48,344 bases of DNA from Branchiostoma floridae (GCF_000003815.2 NC_049979.1:33221676-33270019), one strand, 5' to 3'; counted from the stretch's first letter, positions 1-11,271 are shown. The notes: generated by a model not told the origin, from the letters alone. Numbers and translations are program-made.

Positions 1-41
1 ACGGGAGATGCTTACACCAAACGAAAAACTACTTTTCACAG
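1..41 (+). CDS. NXPE copy 1, 3' end of a truncated internal exon
   Basis: The last 41 bases of an exon whose start lies outside the window. The frame reads R-E-M-L-T-P-N-E-K-L-L-F-T, nearly identical to the end of the large exon of the second NXPE copy at 35319-35358. Copy 2 ends ACA-AG before its GT donor, whereas here the end is ACA-G. One A is missing at the exon edge. Splicing to the next exon (240-295) would shift frame and meet TAA after three codons. Either this copy is damaged or the assembly lost a base. Confidence 0.7.
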
Positions 42-239
42 GTATATCTGCATTATGAAGTTGATGTGTTATCCCTCTAAAATTGGGAAGCTCACCTCTT
101 TGATGTGTCATTTTACACAGACATATAAGTAATCACGTGGTTTTTATGTAGCGAAAGTAATTCATTGCAGTCCTTATATACTGTAAAACCGTACAGTGGT
201 GAAATTTCAATGGATTTTATCTTACCTTATGTTTTGCAG

Positions 240-295
240 CTCACTTGTAAATCAAGAAGTTCTCAACAACATCAAAGTTATCGTGACAGCCAATC
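240..295 (+). CDS. NXPE copy 1, small internal exon
   Basis: A 56-nt exon between a pyrimidine-rich acceptor ending TTTTGCAG and a consensus donor GTAAGT. It encodes SLVNQEVLNNIKVIVTAN when entered in the frame expected from copy 2, where the matching exon is 35557-35612 and also 56 nt. In NXPE proteins this segment links the N-terminal immunoglobulin-like (neurexophilin-like) part to the C-terminal PC-esterase domain. Exon length, both splice sites and the flanking intron bases are conserved between the copies. Confidence 0.75.
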
Positions 296-549
296 GTAAG
301 TATGATACTTAAGAATACAGTAAATACACTCATTGACGATCACTATTTTTAAAGAAAATTTGGCCAAGTAGTTTACCCATTTTGTTTGTTTTTTCTTATG
401 TTTAAACCGTTTTTAGGCCACATCAAGTACAGTTTTTTGGATGGAACCCTCTGCAAACTGCAGTCCGTCGGAGGAATTCGCTCTGAAAGAGTGTGCGACT
501 ATTTGCTCCTTTTGAAACATTATGGGGGAAAAGGCGAATTTTGCTGGTG

Positions 550-1345
550 TTAACCTTCAAACAGCCGACCTTTTTGCGACTCAATTGAACGCGACTCAAT
601 TGACGCAAAAATGTTTTGTTCAATAAAATGCCTTTCCATTTCTTATCAATTGTACATAAATTGCTTTGTCAATGTAAGTGGAATATTTTGACATGACAAG
701 GTGTTGCTAATTTCAGCTCAATATCATAATCTATGCAAATGATCGGAAGAACAACTTTTTGCACTAACCCTATTCTGCCAAGGGAGGGGAATTTTGAGGC
801 CCTGGGCAACAATATTCCGCATAACTAATGAAAGGCTAGCGCTAAGGCTACCCAAGTTGGTAATTCATCACAAGATTTTGTTAGCAAATATTTAAGCCAA
901 TAAAGTAAGTTTATCATATTTTTGTGTTGCTATGGCATCGGAATACTGATAAGCTTACTTTTCTGCCAAAAATTTCAATATTAAAATTTAAACAAGGTTT
1001 TCTTGGTAAATTACACTTGATTTCGTACTTTGATTGAATTCTATGAAGTTCATGTAATTTTCATAATTCAAAACGTACAATTTATGCTACTTTCATGACG
1101 TCATCTGTTAAAATCCAAGATGGCCGCCCTTATTACCTATATGACGTCATACGGTTATCACATTGTATGATTATGACGCCACATTTGTTGTGAGGATTTA
1201 GTTGTAAATGTTTATTATCCTTTCACAGCATTGTGCGAATCTCTTTAGAAATTGAGGGTATGGCAAATATTGACTGACAAAGTGACGGAAGTAAATTTGC
1301 TTTTATTTATTATTGTTGAAATGGCACATAAAAAGTCACGGGCAA
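550..1345 (+). mobile_element. R2-family MITE in NXPE copy 1 intron (3' end lost)
   Basis: Starts with TTAA followed by CCTTCAAACA, matching the 5' end of the R2 copies at 31867 and 35872. It contains TGACGTCA, CCAAGATGGCCGCC (about 1118) and a degraded X-box (TTGCTATGGCA, about 930). The 3' inverted end (CGGGTGTTTGAGGGTTAA in other copies) is missing: intron sequence continues at GCAAATTCGAAACG where copy 2 has some 560 further bases. It sits at the same intron position as the R2 copy in the second NXPE gene. Confidence 0.7.
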
Positions 1346-1698
1346 ATTCGAAACGTATCTGCAATTAAATTCTAATAAGTTTTTTTGACATCTTGTGTTG
1401 CTCTATGTTGATTGACAATCTTTAGTTCTGAAAAAAAATGTTGTGGTTCTGGGCCGATCTCCAATTCGTACGAGATAGCTCTGAAACTATTCCTGAGACA
1501 CAGCTTAAAATATCTTTGTCCGAAACTTCTGTACGTTGATTGGCTGTTCGAATGTGGCTGATTGGATGTTCGAAAAGAAAATCGGATCAGTCCTTGCCCC
1601 CTGTAGCGTAAATGTGGAAACCCTTTGGTCAACTAAAACTTATATCGGCCGTCACGTCTAGACTTAATTTTTATTTTATGCTTGTTTATTGTTTTCAG

Positions 1699-2468
1699 GT
1701 AACAAGAATCGAGTAACTGACAGATCACTACCTCATTGTGGTCCGAGCTTGCCAGAAACAAAGTCTGAGGGATACTGGTACGGTGGACAGTGGCATTCTA
1801 CCCGGTGTTGTTCACGCACACCTCAGTTACCAGATGTGTACAAATGCTTTGAGAACAAAACCATATTCCTCCAAGGAGACTCTACTGTCCGTCAATGGTA
1901 CCTTTTCCTTAGCGACCTTGTCAATGGGACTAGTATCAAACTTCCAAGCAGAACATCAGAAGGTCCAGAAATGGCTGTAAACTTTGTCAAAAATATAACA
2001 GTGCGTTTTCGTTTTCATCACCTCCCTATCAATAGACCTTACCTTTTCAAGGCAGGCCGTCTTCATTGTGTAGCTGATGAGATTGACATGATTGCTGGTG
2101 GACGTGATACGGTTATTGTTTTGGGATTATGGGCTCATTTTGCTGCTGAATCAATAGACACTTTCCGTTCAAGGCTTTACGGGATTCGTCATGCAATAAT
2201 ACGTTTGCATCGTCGTAGCCCAGAGACAAAGGTTATTTGGCGAACAAGTAACACTAGAGAACATATCAATATACATCATTATTTAGAAAATAGTGACTGG
2301 TTTTCATACCAACTACTGCAGGAGACAAAGGCAATTCTTGGAGATCTAAAAGTAGCAATAGTAGATGTTTGGGAGATGTCTGTGTGTCAATGGCATAAAC
2401 ATCTTTGTCATCCCCCAGAGGATGTAATTAAGAATCATATTGATCTACTATTATCGTTCGCATGTTAA
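1699..2468 (+). CDS. NXPE copy 1, terminal exon with intact PC-esterase domain
   Basis: Single open exon of about 256 residues after acceptor GTTTTCAG, ending in TAA at 2466-2468. It is the C-terminal domain of the NXPE (neurexophilin and PC-esterase) family, a secreted or Golgi protein family with a GDSL/SGNH-like esterase fold. Visible marks are the GYWYGG segment near the start, the G-D-S-T nucleophile motif (GGA GAC TCT at 1875-1883), the central WAHFAAES block, and the C-terminal D-V-W (Asp at 2364) and H-P-P (His at 2409) that complete the presumed catalytic triad. It ends HIDLLLSFAC, like other family members. This exon itself is undamaged, unlike its paralogue at 40772-41678. A possible ATTAAA poly(A) signal is at 2527. 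Substrate cannot be read from the sequence; a human NXPE protein has been reported to act on sialic-acid O-acetylation. Confidence 0.88.
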
Positions 2469-2840
2469 ATCCTAATATGCTACGTCTTTTGTTGATGATG
2501 ATGATTTGGTTTTTATTGATTCCAACATTAAAAATGACAGTATAGCAGTCAACTAGAATGTAGTTAACTGATTTGCACTGCTCAACAGATTGACACAACT
2601 CGGACTGGATCACCAACAGACGTCTAAGAGTATACGTATACATATACATATACATATAGAATATAACATTTACAATTAGTTAAATTCTACTATAGTAAAT
2701 GTTGTTTAAAATTGACGCTTAACTGCTACATTACAATAAGAATATCAAACTTCCATCTGTTTTCAGATCAATCAGTTCTATCATTATATATCAATCTGTC
2801 TTTCCCCTTAGATTGTGAGTGTCCAACGATGGAATGAAAA
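2469..2840. other. Spacer after NXPE copy 1, with a short TA-rich microsatellite
   Basis: No gene is seen. A TATACATA-type microsatellite lies at 2632-2658. The probable 3' UTR of NXPE copy 1 occupies the first part. Confidence 0.5.
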
Positions 2841-2844
2841 AAAT

Positions 2845-4140
2845 TATTTTAGGCTAAATTTCGTACCTATTTGTGCTTTTTATTGTCCAATGTGACCATA
2901 TAGGGAATGGGAGTTTTTCTATATCGTTCAGTTCTCGTTTTGATTGAGTCCATCAGATTGCTTTAGCGGGTCGTACGGGTCGACGATGGGGCAACCATTC
3001 ACGAAATGTTTCTGACTGGTGGAGTTTTGAATTAAAAGTTTCACAGAGGTGGTCGCGTCGTTGGTTCAAAGGTACAAGACCGAACCGGTGGCAGGCATCT
3101 GTGTAGTTGGTGTACTGGGGACCCAGGATAATACAGCACGCTCTACGTTAGATCATGAGTCTGAGTCTCTGTGATCCCTGGTTGCCAAACTGGTACCACA
3201 TATTCGCAAGTTGGTCTTACAAAACTTATATAGATGGTGACGAAGTCTTCTTGGCTGACGTTGAAAGATTTGTCTACGGAGGAAGAAAAGCCTTTGGTTT
3301 CCTTTCTGAACCACGTGATTCACTTGTGAATTCCACTTTAAATCCGCTTGTATGTACAGGCCAAGGAGTTTCGCAATTCTAACTTCCGCCGGAGTGTAGT
3401 TGTTGATTCTCAGTGATGGTACTGGAGGACCTGTCCTTGAGAAATGCAGAAACATCGCCTTGTATTTCTTGGGATGCAGTGACATTTTGTGTTTCTCTGA
3501 CCATCGGCTGAGATTGTCTAGGTTGTGTTGAATCTGAAAAAAAAACAACTTCTCCTTGCTTGTGGCACTCGATTAGATTTAAACCATCTACGAATTTCCA
3601 ACGGTTGGCAACTGCGTCTTGTGCTGCACTGTTAATAAGGGCTAGGAAGACAATAGGGCCTAATATCGTCCCTTGTAGAAGCCCACATGTTGTGTCTTGG
3701 CAGTCAGAGAATTTGCTTTTGTATAAATGGGTTCTCTGTCTTCCGTTCGCTAGGAAGCTGATAAGCCACATGGCCAGTGAAAGTCTTAGTACGAGCTTTA
3801 GAATGCATGTGTGGTCTACTTTGTCGAACGCTTTGGCATAGTCAGTCAGGACGAGTGCACTTATTGAGCCTGGTTGGTCCGATGTCTTAAGCTTCGCTAG
3901 TTGATTCACTATGTCCACGAGATAGTTGGTAGTTGATCTTCCCTTTAACATCCGAACTGTTTTTCATCAATGTTAGGGGTGATATTGTTGAGTATCTATG
4001 TGCTGATAAAACTCTTAGCCACCTTGGCTAAGACCGATGTGTGAGATACTGGTCGGATTTCGTTAATGTTAGGTGGCCTCGTTTTAGGAAGAGGAACTAC
4101 ATTTGCTTTACGCCACTGAGTGGGGACGTATCCCCCCTTT
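2845..4140 (-). mobile_element. Decayed CR1/L2-like LINE reverse transcriptase
   Basis: Read on the minus strand from 4140 down, six-frame fragments join into a non-LTR reverse transcriptase broken by stops and frameshifts. In order: a W-R-K-A-N-V-V-P-L-P-K segment (about 4115), RPVSHTSVLAKVAKSF, GRSTTNYLVDIV (3940), the palm motif L-T-D-Y-A-K-A-F-D-K-V-D-H (about 3840), L-Q-G-T-I-L-G-P (about 3670), a decayed catalytic box F-V-D-G where a working enzyme has Y/F-x-D-D, then IQHNLDNLSRWSEKHKMSLHP (about 3520). The C-terminal connection domain follows (RRVSRIILGPQY, LVPLNQRRDHL) to about 2845. Loss of the second catalytic Asp and several frame breaks make it inactive. Confidence 0.85.
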
Positions 4141-4174
4141 TTTTGTACTTAATGGTCGCCACGTAACCAATAGG

Positions 4175-4385
4175 GGTTGTACTAATAGCTCCATGGAGCC
4201 AGCTCCACGAACTTTGAATACATACAATTGGTTCACGTCACATTCAAAAGAAATTTATATTTCGCTTTGAATACATACAGTTAGTTCACGTCATCATAAT
4301 AAAAATCTTAGTCGGCTATAGAGCCGCCCTTGTAAACGAAAAACAAGTTTCATGGAGCTGGCTCCATGGAGTTATTAGTACAACC
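4175..4385. mobile_element. 211-bp MITE with about 39-bp inverted ends
   Basis: Left arm starts GGTTGTACTAATAGCTCCAT at 4175. Right arm ends ATGGAGTTATTAGTACAACC at 4385. They are near-perfect reverse complements over about 39 bases, including the CTCCATGGAGCCAGCTCCA core. The interior of about 130 bp has no ORF. The right end touches the assembly gap, so the target duplication cannot be read. Confidence 0.8.
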
Positions 4386-4600
4386 NNNNNNNNNNNNNNN
4401 NNNNNNNNNNNNNNNNNNNNNNNNNNNNNNNNNNNNNNNNNNNNNNNNNNNNNNNNNNNNNNNNNNNNNNNNNNNNNNNNNNNNNCCCTTTAAAAAAAAA
4501 CCAATTTTTAAAAACCGGGGGCCAGGGACTTTTCAGTAAAACCCTTTTTTTTTTGGGACCTCCCTTCCCCTAAAAAGGGGGGGGGGGGGGGGGTTGCTCA
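4386..4600. other. Assembly gap (4386-4485) and suspect contig-edge sequence
   Basis: Exactly 100 Ns, the usual placeholder for a gap of unknown size. The bases after it to about 4600 are dominated by runs of A, T, C and G (up to about 18 G). They look like low-quality read ends rather than biology. Confidence 0.85.
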
Positions 4601-5476
4601 TTTGACCCCCCCACTTCGTATTTTCAAAACGGCTTACTGTACGATCACCAAATTTGCAGGAGGGATCGTGCTCATCGAGTTTTATAATTCCTGAGATTTT
4701 TAAATCATTATGACGTAAAATGACGTAATTATGACGTCATTAATTGATATTTTTGGCTAAAACGGGGAATTCCCATAATACCTAAATACCTCACTCAAAA
4801 AGTTACCAATGAAGGTTTCTTATTAATATTTAAGTGTTATAAGACTTCTGTTGTCAAAACCCGACGCAACGACGTCAAAATGACGTCATATAATGACGTC
4901 ATCTGTAGTTTAGCTATCCGCCATCTTGGATTATGAACCTTAAATTTTTCAAGATACATTTTTTTCAACATATAACGCTAAAACCCCATGGAAATTGATT
5001 AAAAACGTTCACATGAATGTTTTCTGTATGAAAATACCACGTAGTGATGAAACCTGAGTGAAAATAAGCTTGTTAAACTTTAAATCATGATATTGTCGGC
5101 CATCTTGGATTTTGACCAATTACGTCATCTCATTAGCATAATTTATGCATATTTAATTATAAATGTTTAACTAAGATGTGTTGGATATTAGAGATATATG
5201 AAAAGAAGTTTAGTTTAGCAAGAAAATCTTAAAATCCCACTGTTTAAACCAAAATTAGTGATTTTTGTAAAATGTGCTTTTCAGAAACCCGTTGCCATGG
5301 CAACACGAAAAATCACAAACTTACCCAATTTTTTAAAAATTGTTGCCAACAATGTTTTAGGAAAACTCACCAAGTTTGGCTGTTCTAGCACAAGCCGTTT
5401 GGGAGCTATAGGAGGTCAAAGTTGGCGCGGGCACTTTTAGCCCCCCCCCCCCCCCCCCCAGTCTGGATAGGGTTAA
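4566..5476. mobile_element. R1-family MITE, near full length (copy a)
   Basis: Ends in a C run, then CAGTCTGGATAGGG and TTAA (5473-5476). The family's inverted end is CCCTATCCAGACTG flanked by TTAA. Inside, from left: TGACGTAA/TGACGTCA clusters (4700-4910), CCGCCATCTTGGAT (4918), a second CCATCTTGGATT (5100), and a perfect GTTGCCATGGCAAC at 5291-5304. No protein-coding capacity is seen. TTAA targets plus CCC-starting ends suggest mobilisation by a piggyBac-like transposase; this is inference. Confidence 0.75.
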
Positions 5477-6850
5477 ATCTAAAAAGACATTTCAAAAGAT
5501 ACAATAAGTTACATTGTTGATAAAATAAAGCTATAAAAAGTAAGAAAAATGTCAAAACTATGGTATGACATCCGCGGTCCCATTGCGAAGTATTTGACTA
5601 ATAATTCGTCGACCTTTTAACAAAAAAATGACGGCCTAAACTATTTATGTTTTTTTTAATAAAAGACCCTTGTATCTGCCAAGAACACGAAAAGTTGGCA
5701 TTTAACGATGCTTTGAGAAAACGATTTTAAACCGATACAAGTTGACAGTTTGCCCATCTTCTGAAATCTTTGATCGGGCTGGACCATGTCAATGACAAAG
5801 TTCTTCTCCTGACAACACTCATTATCCTTAGTATCGAAAGAAATAGAGGTACCTAATCATTTACGCATGGACACGAATGGTAGGAATTACTTGGTGGTGT
5901 AACAAGACAAAAATGACTTCAAGCGTCTCAATCTAGATACAGACCTTACTATTGGCTTCACAGACACAAAACGAAGTCTACGAAATGATTCGGGGTTACA
6001 GTCAGAGAATGTGTGGTTACAATACGACTCAAACATTGGGACGAGTAAAACATCCAAATTGTTCCTTTTAGTTGATAACAGATCTTATTGCCCAGGAAAA
6101 CATCGACAAAGCTAATCTCAAAGTCTATGGGGACAACCTCACGATCTGGCGAGTCGTCTGTGAAGAAATTGGCTAAAAGCTGAAGACAACCTTTGTTTAT
6201 ATTTCCATGATGCCTGGAGTGGATATACCCGTCTAACCGAGCGAAATGCAACTCGGTATCATAGAGGATCTGCTGACCCGGATGATTCCACTGGGTTTAG
6301 TCTCCAAACCCAAGACTCAGTTGATATGATACCCTTTAACGCTTGAGACCAGCCACATCCGACACCTAAAAAAAAGAATGCAGAACGATTCCGGGTCACT
6401 TTTCCATCATCCAGTTAAGTAATTTCGAAACCTCCTGATTCAACCAGTACCTGTGTTAATATCCGCTACTGCGCCACGAACAGACTAAACAATCACAAGG
6501 AATCCAGACTCTCGGTGGGAAAGTAGCAACGGGCCAAGCAAGACTCTCTAGACTGACTAAACATGTGATAGTCTTTGAAATGATGTCTAAATTAGTCCTG
6601 TTGTTTCCAATTCCACTTTTTTCAAAATAATGTTGAAAGCATAACTAGCAGCCAAACTGGTAGTAGTACTAAATCTGTAAATGGAAAAAGGAAATAGCAC
6701 AGGGTATTGCTGTCTCAATGTATTATATTCAAACGCCCGCATTGTCATGCCAGTTAGCAAGAAATACAACAAACTCGTACGCTTTCAAAAAATCTGTAGC
6801 TATCTGCTAACCTGACATCGTATGGAAGACTGAAAACCTAGCTAGCCCCG
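5477..6850. other. Unassigned intergenic stretch with one minus-strand open segment
   Basis: No recognised gene. On the minus strand a reading frame stays open from about 6290 to 5958 after a possible acceptor (TAAACCCAG). It begins W-N-H-P-G-Q-Q-I-L-Y-D-T and has the composition of a real protein. I cannot assign a family and see no convincing donor, so it is noted here rather than called as a CDS. Confidence 0.35.
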
Positions 6851-6869
6851 TGTGTAGCCGACCAGGAGC

Positions 6870-7240
6870 CTCTGCCCCAGGATTACATTGTTCATCGGAA
6901 AGACAGAAGCGTCGACAAGCCTGGGGTGACAGGTGGCGGTGTACTGTTAGCTGTTAAATCAAACATTCACAGAAAAAAGAGGACCTTGAGCCCATGGACG
7001 TGGTTCTAATTTGAGACAATCATCCCACAAATCAGTTAGAAAATGTTTTATTGTGTATTATAGGCCACCGAGTGGTGACCTTTCTAACTTTAATGCTAAT
7101 CTGCTTTTTATTCTTAGCTGTGCCTAAAAAGAGTACAACCAAGTAGTACTGATGGGTGATCTAAACTGCCCAAACATAGATTGGTCTAAAGGAGGAAGCC
7201 ATTCCGAACATGAGGGTCACCTGTGTGATTTTTCTAAATG
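6870..7240 (+). mobile_element. LINE apurinic-type endonuclease remnant
   Basis: Plus-strand frames show a broken exonuclease-endonuclease-phosphatase domain typical of CR1/L2/Jockey-type LINEs: D-Y-I-V-H-R-K-D-R then G-G-G-V-L-L-A-V-K (about 6885-6955), Y-R-P-P-S-G-D (about 7062), and the catalytic block L-M-G-D-L-N-C-P-N-I-D-W (about 7150-7185). Frame changes and stops interrupt it. No matching reverse transcriptase follows on this strand, and the RT at 2845-4140 is in the opposite orientation, so these are probably two insertions. Confidence 0.8.
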
Positions 7241-8197
7241 ACTACGCTACAAAAATGCAATTCTTATTCATTCTTTGCAGAAGAAAATTAGTCTTTGTGT
7301 GAGAAAATAAGAGAAAGTCAGTGAGGTGGTTAACATTTTCTTATAATATTTTTCTCAGATCATGCTGTTCCTTCTTAAAGTTACAACTAGAATCTAAATC
7401 TAACCAACTTATAATTACACTTTAGGAATTTTTATTACCACATCCTTAGCTTACATTGACGTATGTACGATGTATGATGACATCAGTATCCAGCTGAAAT
7501 GCGTGAAGCTACACGAGAAATTCCATCCCATCTGTCTCATGAGGTCTGCACTAAAAACTGCACTTACATATTTACAGTGACAAAACGGCTTGGACTGGAA
7601 GGTGTCAGGGAGCCATTGAGAAATAGGTAAATTTAGATTTTGTTCTTGTTTTTCTGTTCTATTTATTTTTCAAGATCTGTGTGTGAGGTCGCCATGGTGA
7701 GCTCACGGAAACATAGTCACATGTGGTCGATTTTTTGACCTTCTTGTATGCTGGCTGTATATAATTCTAGTAGCAGGACTGGAAATACTGTGTTTTTTCA
7801 TACCTGCACCAATGCAGGTAACATTGAAAATAACCTGCACCAGACAAAGTTTACCTGCACCACTCTAAACTTAGGAAGTATGAATCATACTAAAAATTTT
7901 TAGTAACCATTACTATTTTTTTCACTATAGTATATTACCTGATATGTTGTGCACCTACAAGTTTTCAAACCTCGTTCCCGGTACTTTTTGTGTGAAAAAA
8001 TTAACCGTTTTGTAATTACTTGTGCCACCAATTTAATGTGAAAAGTTGGAAATGTTTGGAGGGGGGCTGTTAGGGCAATACTAATATCGGAAAATAACCA
8101 GATTTGGCAACAGAATGGCAAGTAATGTACTTGTTGCAATCTTTTATTACAGAAAAAAGGATAACATTACAATTTGCATGCATTTTTGTCCTCCCAG
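7241..8197. other. Intergenic or intronic stretch, no firm gene
   Basis: A 133-nt segment at 7494-7626 is open (43 codons, E-M-R-E-A-T-R-E-I-P...) between TATCCAG and GTAAAT, so it could be an exon, but no family is recognised. Around 7790-7865 the phrase ACCTGCACCA recurs three times. Confidence 0.3.
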
Positions 8198-8373
8198 CGT
8201 ACGGACAGTTTACGTGCTGGGTGCACAAGAATCATCTTGGGAGAGCAGTGCGTTGCATGGTTCCAGGCTGTGCAGACACCAAAATAAGACAGACCTATCC
8301 CCCTAAAGATGGGACTAATTACATAGGACATTTTCCTGTTAGGATATTTCGCCACCACATGTTTAATTGCTAA
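8198..8373 (+). CDS. Terminal exon resembling the P2X7 C-terminal cytoplasmic domain
   Basis: After acceptor CCTCCCAG an open segment of about 58 residues runs to TAA (8371-8373). It fits the pattern of the P2X7 receptor C-terminal domain, which in many invertebrates occurs in proteins without the channel: Y-G-Q-F-T-C-W-V, then L-G, an R, V-P-G-C, K-I-R-Q-T-Y-P and G-T-N-Y-I-G-H. The family consensus has W, LG, R, P-S-C, IR, F/Y-P and G-Y-x-G in this order and spacing. The exon starts in phase 1, so an upstream exon is needed, and none is recognised. AATAAA at 8511 is well placed for cleavage. It may be the last exon of a real gene or a stranded fragment. Confidence 0.5.
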
Positions 8374-8510
8374 GTTGATTTGTTGATCTGACGTTAAACC
8401 GGAGAGTGATCTATAGATTTATATTCTACTAACTTTTTTACTGTTAGGGTTATCCGTTCTTGTTAAGCTTGGGGTTCAATTTAGAATTAGGCTGAGGCTT
8501 TAGGTGCTAA

Positions 8511-8516
8511 AATAAA
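8511..8516 (+). terminator. Candidate poly(A) signal AATAAA
   Basis: Lies 138 bases after the stop of the P2X7-like exon at 8198-8373, the usual range for a short 3' UTR. Confidence 0.4.
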
Positions 8517-8519
8517 ACA

Positions 8520-10850
8520 ATATTGATAACAGTGTTACACAGTTTCCACATTATTTGCACTATAACAGGTGCATTACAACCAAATATGGACATCTGTCTA
8601 CCTCACCTGTATAAATTTATCTACCTATCCATGGTTTATACAACAGACCAAATAGAAACCTTCAACATGTTAAGTATCGTTATTTTCATATTCCTTTGAA
8701 CTAAATATACAGCAAAAGATACATGTATATTATTAAAATACTAGAGTAAACAATTACATTTCTGTGTAATTTTCAAAAACAGGCAGAGATAACTTTTGTG
8801 GACACACATTTATTGTTGTAAATCAGCATTTGTTTCTGACATATGTAGGCAGGATATTTATGATTAAAATGATCCACTTGATATACAATTGGCAACTTGT
8901 CCTTATTAACATAATAAACATAGCCTGTCATATGGCATCAGTATATCAGGATCAACTTGGATTTGACCTGAAGTATAGGGGCTACTGCCAACATGTTCAA
9001 GTTGCATGTTCATGAATTGATATCAATATTTTCATATCTCTTGTGTCTAAGAGAAATATCAGCAACAGTTTTGAAACGTTCAAAACAAAAACTACATGTA
9101 GTTTAGTCATATAAAGCATTTATGCTACAAAAAAAGCATAAAAAATAAGAAAAGATGACCATGAAAACCAAGGATCATTGCAGACTACCCGGATTACAGT
9201 CTTGGTATGGAATAGCCTTCCTACGGCTAATGGCTAGGACTCGATTGAACACCTCTTAGTTAAATTGATTGATTGAATAAATAGTGGCATTGGCTTTGAC
9301 TGAAATGTCCTGTTCATTCAACTTGCCTTTATTTACAAACAAATACGAACGGAAGAAAATGAGCCGAATGGAGTGCTGGTAGGGTAATTTATTTTGTGAC
9401 CCCCTGTACGTCAAGCAGACATGGTGCTCGTCCTATGAGTTAACGATCATCACATACTCCAGGTGTGTTAAAGATAAACTTGAATGTTCTGTATAACAAA
9501 CGTGACGTGATAACGATTGATTGAATCATTGTTGAACAGAAGCGGTAAAAGTTTGGCAATTTTTTGTGTGACCCACTCACGTAAGCAGGCCTAGTGCGTA
9601 TTCCGTAAATGAAAAACGATAATGAGTTTGATATCATTGGAAAGAAAATTACACAAGTTTTCCTTTTGTGCCCAGTTTCTTTAAAGGTATGCTACGGATT
9701 TTTTTCGCTCAAATTCGAAATATTTTAGAACTAAGAAATCTCAGATTTACTACCATTTTTTGACACTTTTGTGTCATTATTTCACATTTGCAACATAAAG
9801 GATTAGCCTACAAAACATTCCACTCGAGGCACGCTGTAACCTGTTGACCTCCCGAGTTAGACCCTCCTGTTTCTCAATAACAGCATGCTTGCCACCAGTA
9901 GGTCCCCCGGGGTGGGGTAATCAGTTAGCACAACAAACATGGCAGACTGGAGATAAGAGCACAGTCAATTTCCTCTTCTTTGGAAATTACCATATCTAAT
10001 CATTCTAAAATAGCATAAAATCATAAACAAAGTCTATTTTGTAAGGTATCAACAAGCTGAGGTCATATTCTTTTCAAAACTGCAAGAAACCTTGTGCAGA
10101 AAAATAATCTACTGTAGTGTACTCGAAACTGTCAACTGTCCCCCCACTGGGAAGCCAGGCTAATAGAACACAGAGGCATGACCAACTGTCTGTGCCCATC
10201 TGTTTGTTAGAAGATCACAATTTTTATACATCATGCTTATACATCATGCTGATGTCGCAGAATCTCTTCCTGAATATTGGTATGCAATGCTATAGGGTTG
10301 ATTGAACTAACAACGTAAAGAAAAAGTAGGAAAAGCTACAGTAACTTTTTGTTTTGTTCAAATACTCCGTAGCATTTTTAGTACATTCTTATCAGAAACA
10401 TAAGGGGTATTAAAATCTGTAACGTCAACTGGCATTTGCAATGAACAGATATAAAATATGACATTGTTTCCTGCGCTGAAGGAAGCAAATTGGCAAAAAC
10501 GGTACATGTGTTTCTTAGACACGCAGCAGAGAATAAATCAATCACCTGAAAGCTACTTTCAATCAAATTTGCATTGAATACTCAGTTAATTCTACTACGC
10601 ACGCGTGGAAAATTTCAGACGTACCTGAATAATTCTGGAAATACTTGACAAACGGACGCACACTATTACTATAAGACAAGGCGTTGCCAAGAAATGATAG
10701 AAATACAGCTGTTTGTAATTTTGAAGAGGTATAACTCCCTCAAGGCACAATTTCACGAAAAGTTATATATTACGCCTGCTCAGTTTTCATTACCTGATTT
10801 ACAAGTAGTTTGAAAATTGTATGAGAGCCTGTTGCAGACTGCAGACAAGT
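8520..10850. other. Intergenic, no gene seen
   Basis: AT-rich sequence without any ORF over about 65 codons that looks like protein. The segment near 9400-9660 has ordinary composition and no inverted ends that I can see. Confidence 0.5.
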
Positions 10851-10854
10851 CGAA

Positions 10855-10873
10855 TTTATTAGGTGATTTTATT
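10855..10873 (-). terminator. Two poly(A) signals for the arylsulfatase gene
   Basis: On the minus strand AATAAA occurs at 10873-10868 and again at 10860-10855, about 135-150 bases downstream of the arylsulfatase stop codon. Confidence 0.6.
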
Positions 10874-11005
10874 GTACCGTCTTGGGTTTTTTAAGACAAA
10901 ATAAATCAACTTCATCAGCAAAACATTCTCTATACAGAATATTCCTATCGTAAAATCACAAGATTATGGCCAGATGAATAAGGCAAAAGCTCGTTTGAAT
11001 TTCTC

Positions 11006-11271
11006 TTATAGCCAAGGTCCAAAAACATCTCCATGTAGAGCAGGATTTGCCCTCAGGTCACGTGGAGGCCAGAATGGAGGAACGGCTGTCCTATTGTAGG
11101 TCTTCAACTTCATCAGAAGGTCTTGTACGACATCCGGGTACTTTTCTGACAGATCCGTTCTCTCTTGCGGGTCGTTTTTGATATTGAAAAGCCAAAGGTG
11201 TTTGTTCGGAGAGTCCGTTGGTTTTTCAAAGTGGTTTCCGGATGTTTTTCTGTGCTTCCAGCCACCCTGGT
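11006..11271 (-). CDS. Arylsulfatase exon 9: C-terminus
   Basis: 266 nt, residues 453-540 and TAA (11008-11006). Contains [16 protein letters not shown], the conserved C-terminal subdomain strand, sequon N512-R-T, and ends G-D-V-F-G-P-W-L, like the G-V-W-G-P-W end of ARSB. Confidence 0.94.

Noticed and set aside
1738-1980. 80-codon frame within the NXPE exon
   Set aside because: Shadow frame of the PC-esterase coding sequence.
3155-3841. Plus-strand open frames of 75 and 93 codons
   Set aside because: They are the complement of the LINE reverse transcriptase, which explains the openness.
7494-7626. Candidate 133-nt exon between AG and GT
   Set aside because: Open and framed by splice-like dinucleotides but its phase does not fit the P2X7-like exon and no family is recognised.
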